DNA from: Neocallimastix lanati (nom. inval.)
Taxonomy: Eukaryota > Neocallimastigomycota > Neocallimastigomycetes > Neocallimastigales > Neocallimastigaceae
Assembly: GCA_016946835.1 (NCBI GenBank)
Contig: JACVTC010000012.1
Location: 265,001 to 329,000 of the forward strand
Reading direction: 5' to 3'
Length of the DNA: 64,000 bases
Shown one piece after another: positions 59,291 to 64,000 of this stretch. Every line of letters begins with the position of its first letter. Within the stretch, counting starts at the first letter, position 1. The notes beneath the pieces were generated by a model that saw nothing but the letters and a program-made list of their open reading frames with translations, made no database searches and had not been told where the DNA came from. Both the position numbers and the translations under genes were made by a program.

Positions 59291-62200
59291 TTGAAATACT
59301 TTTTTTAATAAATTTTTAGTATTATTTATTTCATATTCATTACCTGTTAGTAATATGTCATCAACATAAACTGTTAATATACATGTTAATTTATTTTGAT
59401 TGTTTTTCTTCATATAAACACATGGTTCACTCATTAAACGATGAAATCCTATTTCTTTTAATTTTTTATCAAGGGTATTGTTCCATAAACGTCCAGATTG
59501 TTTGAGTCCGTAGAGGGCCTTTTTGAGTTTCCAGTAGCCTTTTCTATGATACTCAGCACCTTCAGGTATCTCCATATACACTTTTTCATCTAATTCAGCA
59601 TTTAAGTAAGCTGATTTTATATCAATTTGGTAAATGTTGAATCCATTTATCACTGCTAATGCCGTGATTGTCCTTAAGGAATCATACTTTAAAGTAGGCG
59701 AATAGGTATTGTTGTAATCCACACCTTGTTTTTGGGTGAAACCTCTAGCCACTAATCTGGCCTTTCTTTTGTTTGTGGTGTTGTCTGAATTATATTTATA
59801 TCTAAAAACCCATTTTGGAGTTACAATATTATAATTTTTTGGTACTTTACTTACCACCTCGTATACATTTAAATCTTTCATACTGTCTAACTCATCCTTT
59901 ACCGCTTTGAACCATTCCTTTTTATCAGCTTTAGTATATATATCTTTATAATTAAATGGTTCACATAATTTCTCATTCACTGATAATAGTGAATATACAT
60001 TATTGGTTTTATTAGTAGATAACGTATAATTATCGTTTAATATATCGTTTATATTGAAGGATTTTGATTTCTTATTATTATGATTGTTATTATTTTTTTC
60101 ATCTGTATCTTTGTATTTTCTTTTTATTTTTATAATTTTATACTTCTTATTGTGTATGTTTATATCTTTTATTTCATTTACATTCGTGTTATTTGTATTT
60201 TGTTTATTTGAATTTAATTCTGTTTTTTCAATTTGTTCATTGGAATTTTCATTTAATTCAGCATTTCTTTTGTTAATTATGTTTTGTTGGTTTGAATTTA
60301 TATTAAATTCAATATTTCTTTTATTGTTATCAATATTAATTTCATTGTTTACATTATTGTTGTTATTATAATTATTATTATTATTCCCAATTATTTTATT
60401 TTCGTTTATATTTAAATTTAAATTATTTAAATTATTATAATTACTATTTATATTTTCATTGTTAATGTTTACATTATTTGCATTGTTAATGTTTGCATTA
60501 TATGAATTGTTTTGTTTATTTAATTCATTTAAATTGTTTAAATTGTCTTGGTTAGTATTTAAATTATTTTTATTATTGTTTATACCTTTATCATTTAAAT
60601 TTTTTAAATTTGGGTTTAAATTTGAATTTAAATTATTACTTTGATTATTTACATTAACATTAATGTTTTCTTCACTATTGTCAATGTTTGTAGTGTTATC
60701 ATTTAAATTATTATTTTTTATATTATTATAATTTAAATCATTATTACTTACTTGATATGGTCGATTTAAATTATTAAATTGAGCATTTTTGTAATTGTTT
60801 AAATTATTTAAATTATTATAATTAATATTATTTAAATTATTATTTTTATAATTACCGTAGTGAAATTGACCATTATGTTCATTTAAGGAATTATTATAAC
60901 TTTCATTTTGAATGTAATTATTTTTATTTATATAATTTAAATTTGAATTTTGATTTTGAAAATTTTGAAATGGGTAATTTAAATTATTTATAAAAGGTAA
61001 ATGGTCACTTGGATAATTATAAATTTTGTAATTTAAATTATTTGGATATAAAATATTATATGGATCAATTGTATTGGTTGGTTGGTTTAAAAATTTATTT
61101 TGATCCATATTATTATTAATTTCATTATTAATTTCTTTATTTACATTTATTGTTTCATTAATTTTTGCGTTATCCAAATTATTATTTAATTTATTATTTT
61201 CTGTGTAACCTATATTTTCATTATTTTCTTCTTTATTATAGTCACTGTTTAATTTCATTTGTTCTTCTTCTTCTTCCTCTTCATCCATAACTCTATTAAA
61301 GTAAAACATTTCTGGTGTAGAAGGGGGGGCTGAAGCATTTCCTGGAACATCTTCAAAAAATTCTACAGTTCTTGATAAAATTATCTTGTTATTAGTAGTA
61401 TCATAAATTATATAGGCAGTTGGGTTTGTTTCGTCATATCCAAGAAATATACCTGGAAGTGATGTTCCATTGAACTTTTTTCTGAATTGTTTAGGTACAT
61501 AGAAGAATGCTTGACATCCAAACACCCTGAATTTGTCATAGTCAACTCTTCTATTATATAATTCTTCAAAGGGTACTTTATTATTGTTACCTGCATGTGG
61601 TAACCTATTATGAATATAATTTGCGGTTCTTACTGCGTCCTCCCAGTATTTATGATTAAGTTTTCCTCCTTTCAACATAGAACCAGCATTGTATATTAAT
61701 GTACCTTGAAGTCTTTCCACTCTTCCGTTTTGCTGTGGATTATAAGCTATACTGTTTTGATGTTCTATACCATTTTCGTCATAGAACTTGTCGAACTGGC
61801 TATTGCAAAACTCAGTTCCATTATCGGTTCTGATATGTTTGACATTATAATTGAAGATATTTTTTATTCTTTTGTACCACTTTATGAACATGTTAAATGT
61901 ATCGGCTTTGCTTTTCATAAAATACACCCATGCATATCGTGTATAGTCATCTAATATTGTGAGAAAATATTTATTTCCATAAAGGGAAGTATCTGGAGAA
62001 GAAACTGTGTCCATATGAATTAGTTCGAAAGGTTCCTTGCTATTATTAATAACCTTTTTGTATGGTTTGTTTTTCATTTTATATGAACATATATTACAGC
62101 CTTCTTTTATTTTAATAGTACTTAGTTTATCCTTAATATTATCTATGTTAGCATGACCTAAACGTTTATGCCATAATTCAAAATTATCTACGTTAAAAGC

Positions 62201-62803
62201 CTTTATGATATTGTCGCATTTTATTGCATTATTTGTATTGTGATTATATTTTATCTTATTTTTAAATGTCCAAATTTTATATATTCTTGAGCTATTTGAT
62301 TTTGTTGTCGTTATTCTTTTTCCTCCTGGATCAAATATGGTTACTAAATTTTTGTTATTATGACTGTAAAATAAAGTTTTGTAGCCTTCATCGCTTAAAT
62401 TATCCATTGATAATAGGCTTCTCTTAAATTCTGGTATATACAATACATTCTTTAATTTAATTTCGTTATTATTAATGTATCCTATATACGTACCAATGTA
62501 TGTAGCAGCAACTGTATTACCGTCAGCGAATTGGATTATTTCATTGCATTTTCTTTTATTAATCAATGTATCAGAATTATTAGTCATATGATATGTAGCA
62601 CCGGAATCTATCGTCCAACTAACTATACTTTTTGGAATTTTCTTTGGTTCTGTTAATTTCGATAGATAGTAGCTACTCTTGATATTCGCTGGAAGTGTTA
62701 CTTTGTTTACACTGGTATTTCTTTTATTTTCTTTATTTTCTTTAGTAGTATTTTGGCCTCGGTGCCATGGCACTTGATGATTCTCCTTCGTCATCAGTAT
62801 CAT
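59183..62803 (-). CDS. Copia Pol: protease - integrase - reverse transcriptase
   Basis: Open frame of about 1200 codons in the +1 frame relative to gag. Protease motif SWTIDSGATYHMTN (near 62600). Pre-integrase zinc domain LWHKRLGHANID...CNICSYKMKN. Integrase triad: Asp in LIHMDTVSSP, Asp in RTDNGTEFCNSQF, Glu in QQNGRVERLQGT. A linker of more than 350 residues is extremely Asn-rich (about 60000-61300). RT has WVFRYKYNSDNTTNKRKA, QIDIKSAYLNAEL, YGLKQSGRLW and the active site TVYVDDILLTG. The last 30 or so residues are out of frame after the A7 run near 59310. The first methionine in this frame is probably not used; expression is expected by frameshifting from gag. Confidence 0.95.
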   Translation of the reverse strand: MILMTKENHQVPWHRGQNTTKENKENKRNTSVNKVTLPANIKSSYYLSKLTEPKKIPKSIVSWTIDSGATYHMTNNSDTLINKRKCNEIIQFADGNTVAATYIGTYIGYINNNEIKLKNVLYIPEFKRSLLSMDNLSDEGYKTLFYSHNNKNLVTIFDPGGKRITTTKSNSSRIYKIWTFKNKIKYNHNTNNAIKCDNIIKAFNVDNFELWHKRLGHANIDNIKDKLSTIKIKEGCNICSYKMKNKPYKKVINNSKEPFELIHMDTVSSPDTSLYGNKYFLTILDDYTRYAWVYFMKSKADTFNMFIKWYKRIKNIFNYNVKHIRTDNGTEFCNSQFDKFYDENGIEHQNSIAYNPQQNGRVERLQGTLIYNAGSMLKGGKLNHKYWEDAVRTANYIHNRLPHAGNNNKVPFEELYNRRVDYDKFRVFGCQAFFYVPKQFRKKFNGTSLPGIFLGYDETNPTAYIIYDTTNNKIILSRTVEFFEDVPGNASAPPSTPEMFYFNRVMDEEEEEEEQMKLNSDYNKEENNENIGYTENNKLNNNLDNAKINETINVNKEINNEINNNMDQNKFLNQPTNTIDPYNILYPNNLNYKIYNYPSDHLPFINNLNYPFQNFQNQNSNLNYINKNNYIQNESYNNSLNEHNGQFHYGNYKNNNLNNINYNNLNNLNNYKNAQFNNLNRPYQVSNNDLNYNNIKNNNLNDNTTNIDNSEENINVNVNNQSNNLNSNLNPNLKNLNDKGINNNKNNLNTNQDNLNNLNELNKQNNSYNANINNANNVNINNENINSNYNNLNNLNLNINENKIIGNNNNNYNNNNNVNNEINIDNNKRNIEFNINSNQQNIINKRNAELNENSNEQIEKTELNSNKQNTNNTNVNEIKDINIHNKKYKIIKIKRKYKDTDEKNNNNHNNKKSKSFNINDILNDNYTLSTNKTNNVYSLLSVNEKLCEPFNYKDIYTKADKKEWFKAVKDELDSMKDLNVYEVVSKVPKNYNIVTPKWVFRYKYNSDNTTNKRKARLVARGFTQKQGVDYNNTYSPTLKYDSLRTITALAVINGFNIYQIDIKSAYLNAELDEKVYMEIPEGAEYHRKGYWKLKKALYGLKQSGRLWNNTLDKKLKEIGFHRLMSEPCVYMKKNNQNKLTCILTVYVDDILLTGNEYEINNTKNLLKKVFQHYRYRKCKYYYRYQIRKREGQLFITTKKVCRKYAR

Positions 62804-63746
62804 AGTCCCTTAGATCATTTATGGAATCTGCAAATTCGCAGTAGGTTTCTGATTTTTTGTTGATAGCGTTATTGGCGTGTGTTCTGTTATTGCCTTTATT
62901 ATTCTTATTCTTTCTATTGTGCCAGCAATTCTTTGCTATATGGCCTATCTTCCCACATATAAAGCATTTCCTATTTTCTTTATTGTTATTGTTCTTGTTA
63001 TTGCATCTGTTGTATTCTTTACTTTTATGTTGAGTCCTGTTATTTACTTTGGTTGTATTTAAAATGACTGCTGCTTTGTTTCTTTGTTTATTTTTAGATT
63101 CTTCTTTTAAATATTTTATATATGGAATTGTTGTTTTCAAGAGGTTACAACTTTCAGTGTATTTTTTCTTGGTTGAAATAATATTTGTTTCTATGATAGT
63201 TTCATAAGGTAACGAGAAATACAAGATATTGTATTTCTTTTCTTCAGATAGTTCTTCACCAAGTACATAAAGTTCTCCAAAAATTCTATCTAATTCGGCA
63301 ATGAATAATGATATATCTGAATCTTTTTGATATATCAAAGCTTCCAGTTGATTATTTAGTTCGTTTTTCTTTTCTTCGTCAGATTTATTATTCCCTTCCA
63401 TTATGATTTTCCAGATATCATAAGCGGTATTTCTTCTGAAATCTATTTTAGTTTTCATTTCTTCTGAAATGCTATTACTTATCAAATATTTCGCGGTAGC
63501 ATCCTTTCTAATCATTTCCTCGGTAACCTGTTCCTCATAATATAAGATATGAGTATTTCTTACTTTTATATGGTTGTTTCTTTTGTTTTCCGGAATTTCG
63601 TCCTTTTGTAATGTTTTTAATAATCTTTTGTCGATATATTCTATGACACCATTTATCTGCAAGACCATTTCCATGTCAGGTAACCAAATGTTATAATTGT
63701 CTTTCGTCAACATTACTTTTGTTGCCGTTACGTTTGATATGCTCAT
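62742..63746 (-). CDS. Copia Gag (334 aa)
   Basis: Starts at ATG 63744-63746 (MSISNVTATKVMLTKDNYNI). It has the copia gag fold signature (NYNIWLPDMEMVL, ATAKYLISNSISEEM, AYDIWKIIME) and one CCHC zinc knuckle (CFICGKIGHIAKNC) near residue 255. An acidic tail (DYDTDDEGESSS) precedes the stop. It is intact, but differs strongly in sequence from the gag at 52358, so it is another copia lineage. The stop at 62742-62744 lies within the overlap with Pol. Confidence 0.95.
   Translation of the reverse strand: MSISNVTATKVMLTKDNYNIWLPDMEMVLQINGVIEYIDKRLLKTLQKDEIPENKRNNHIKVRNTHILYYEEQVTEEMIRKDATAKYLISNSISEEMKTKIDFRRNTAYDIWKIIMEGNNKSDEEKKNELNNQLEALIYQKDSDISLFIAELDRIFGELYVLGEELSEEKKYNILYFSLPYETIIETNIISTKKKYTESCNLLKTTIPYIKYLKEESKNKQRNKAAVILNTTKVNNRTQHKSKEYNRCNNKNNNNKENRKCFICGKIGHIAKNCWHNRKNKNNKGNNRTHANNAINKKSETYCEFADSINDLRDYDTDDEGESSSAMAPRPKYY
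62756..62762 (-). promoter_or_regulatory. Candidate +1 frameshift site, CCG-AGG-C
   Basis: In the gag-pol overlap, 12 nt before the gag stop, gag codons CCG AGG are followed by C. Slipping forward by one base would read GGC and enter the Pol frame. The layout resembles the Ty1 (CUU-AGG-C) and Ty3 (GCG-AGU-U) sites. Proposed from sequence and analogy only. Confidence 0.5.
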
Positions 63747-63831
63747 TTTAGACTGAATATTGCTATTATTTCTATATAAAAAAAATTATTTTATTTTTAT
63801 TGTTTACAACACTACAAATATTCTTACATAT

Positions 63832-63851
63832 GAGTCAATGAGACTCTTAAT
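63832..63851 (-). promoter_or_regulatory. Primer binding site, tRNA-Lys half type
   Basis: On the minus strand ATTAAGAGTCTCATTGACTC begins one base after the LTR. Its complement ends ATGAGACTCTTAAT, the expected anticodon arm of tRNA-Lys(CUU). Confidence 0.6.
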
Positions 63852-63852
63852 C

Positions 63853-64000
63853 TTTTAAAATTATTTTGTTTTAATTAAACACTTTTTATTTATTTTATTA
63901 AGTTCTTATTTTTTAATTATAAAAAATATTATTATTTTTATATCAATACATTTACATAATACAATTATATTTTTGTACTAACTCATTGTTATAATATATA
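63853..64000 (-). repeat. Copia 5' LTR, partial
   Basis: Matches the last 148 bp of the 3' LTR at 58168-58315; the first roughly 94 bp would lie beyond the window. Confidence 0.9.

Larger units (their letters stand above)
58168..64000 (-). mobile_element. Nearly intact Ty1/copia retrotransposon (5' LTR cut by window end)
   Basis: Minus strand: 5' LTR from 63853 to beyond 64000, primer site 63832-63851, gag, pol in the +1 frame, polypurine tract 58410-58420, 3' LTR 58168-58409. Gag, protease, integrase and RT motifs are intact. The only lesion seen is a one-base homopolymer shift near 59310. The part of the 5' LTR inside the window matches the 3' LTR apparently without difference, suggesting a recent insertion. 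The target-site duplication would be aaatt (58163-58167), but the other side is outside. Confidence 0.9.

Noticed and set aside
60084-60644. Phe/Leu-rich plus-strand ORFs
   Set aside because: Shadows of the Asn-rich Pol linker on the opposite strand.
1-64000. Dictyostelium as source, given poly-Asn tracts and A+T richness
   Set aside because: Not excluded, but the element types, six-intron GlyRS and splice-site style fit an anaerobic gut fungus better. The assignment stays tentative.

Overview
The window is a very A+T-rich eukaryotic nuclear segment with spliced genes (GT..TAG introns), long homopolymer tracts, Asn-rich coding repeats and many retrotransposons. No prokaryotic features are present. 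The only housekeeping gene, a cytosolic-type glycyl-tRNA synthetase with six short introns, looks fungal. Together with the base composition this suggests an anaerobic gut fungus (Neocallimastigomycota). That placement is inference; another A+T-rich eukaryote is not excluded.

Layout. 1-2131: 5' part of a minus-strand GlyRS gene. 2.1-4.5 kb: repeats and no gene. 4563-6283: 5'-truncated LINE with poly(A) and target-site duplication. 7.0-7.5 kb: (TAA)n tract. 7.6-11.5 kb: decayed Ty1/copia element. 11.5-13.9 kb: no gene, short tandem repeats. 13.9-15.7 kb: ruined Ty3/gypsy gag-protease. 16.6-19.6 kb: small ORFs and a broken RNA-polymerase-largest-subunit-like fragment. 19603-19763: SINE-like retroposed short sequence.

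20079-37124 (minus strand) is the most notable region. I reconstructed two large tandem multi-exon genes by splicing 23 and 24 exons; both sums are exact multiples of three. Gene A (about 1206 aa) is [3 MATH-like domains + an unrecognised C-terminal domain] twice. Gene B (about 2085 aa) has the same layout and then adds ankyrin repeats and a trypsin-like serine protease with visible His/Asp/Ser. Every module is bounded by phase-1 introns and every unit carries a 12-nt microexon at the same place. The architecture suggests MATH/ankyrin recognition coupled to a protease effector, with gene A as an effector-less relative. Function is inference.

38172-42964: an inverted dimer of a MULE-type DNA transposon flanked by a 9-bp duplication. 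43.3-44.6 kb: copia gag/protease remnant. 44.65-50.5 kb: Ty3/gypsy element with frameshifted pol and LTRs holding covarying interleaved inverted repeats. 51248-57896: copia element with 204-bp LTRs and a 5-bp duplication, itself carrying a 708-bp solo LTR. 58168 to window end: a nearly intact minus-strand copia element (gag, a +1-shifted pol, one homopolymer frameshift), whose 5' LTR runs off the window. Three copia elements appear to be primed by a 5' half of tRNA-Lys(CUU) rather than a tRNA 3' end.
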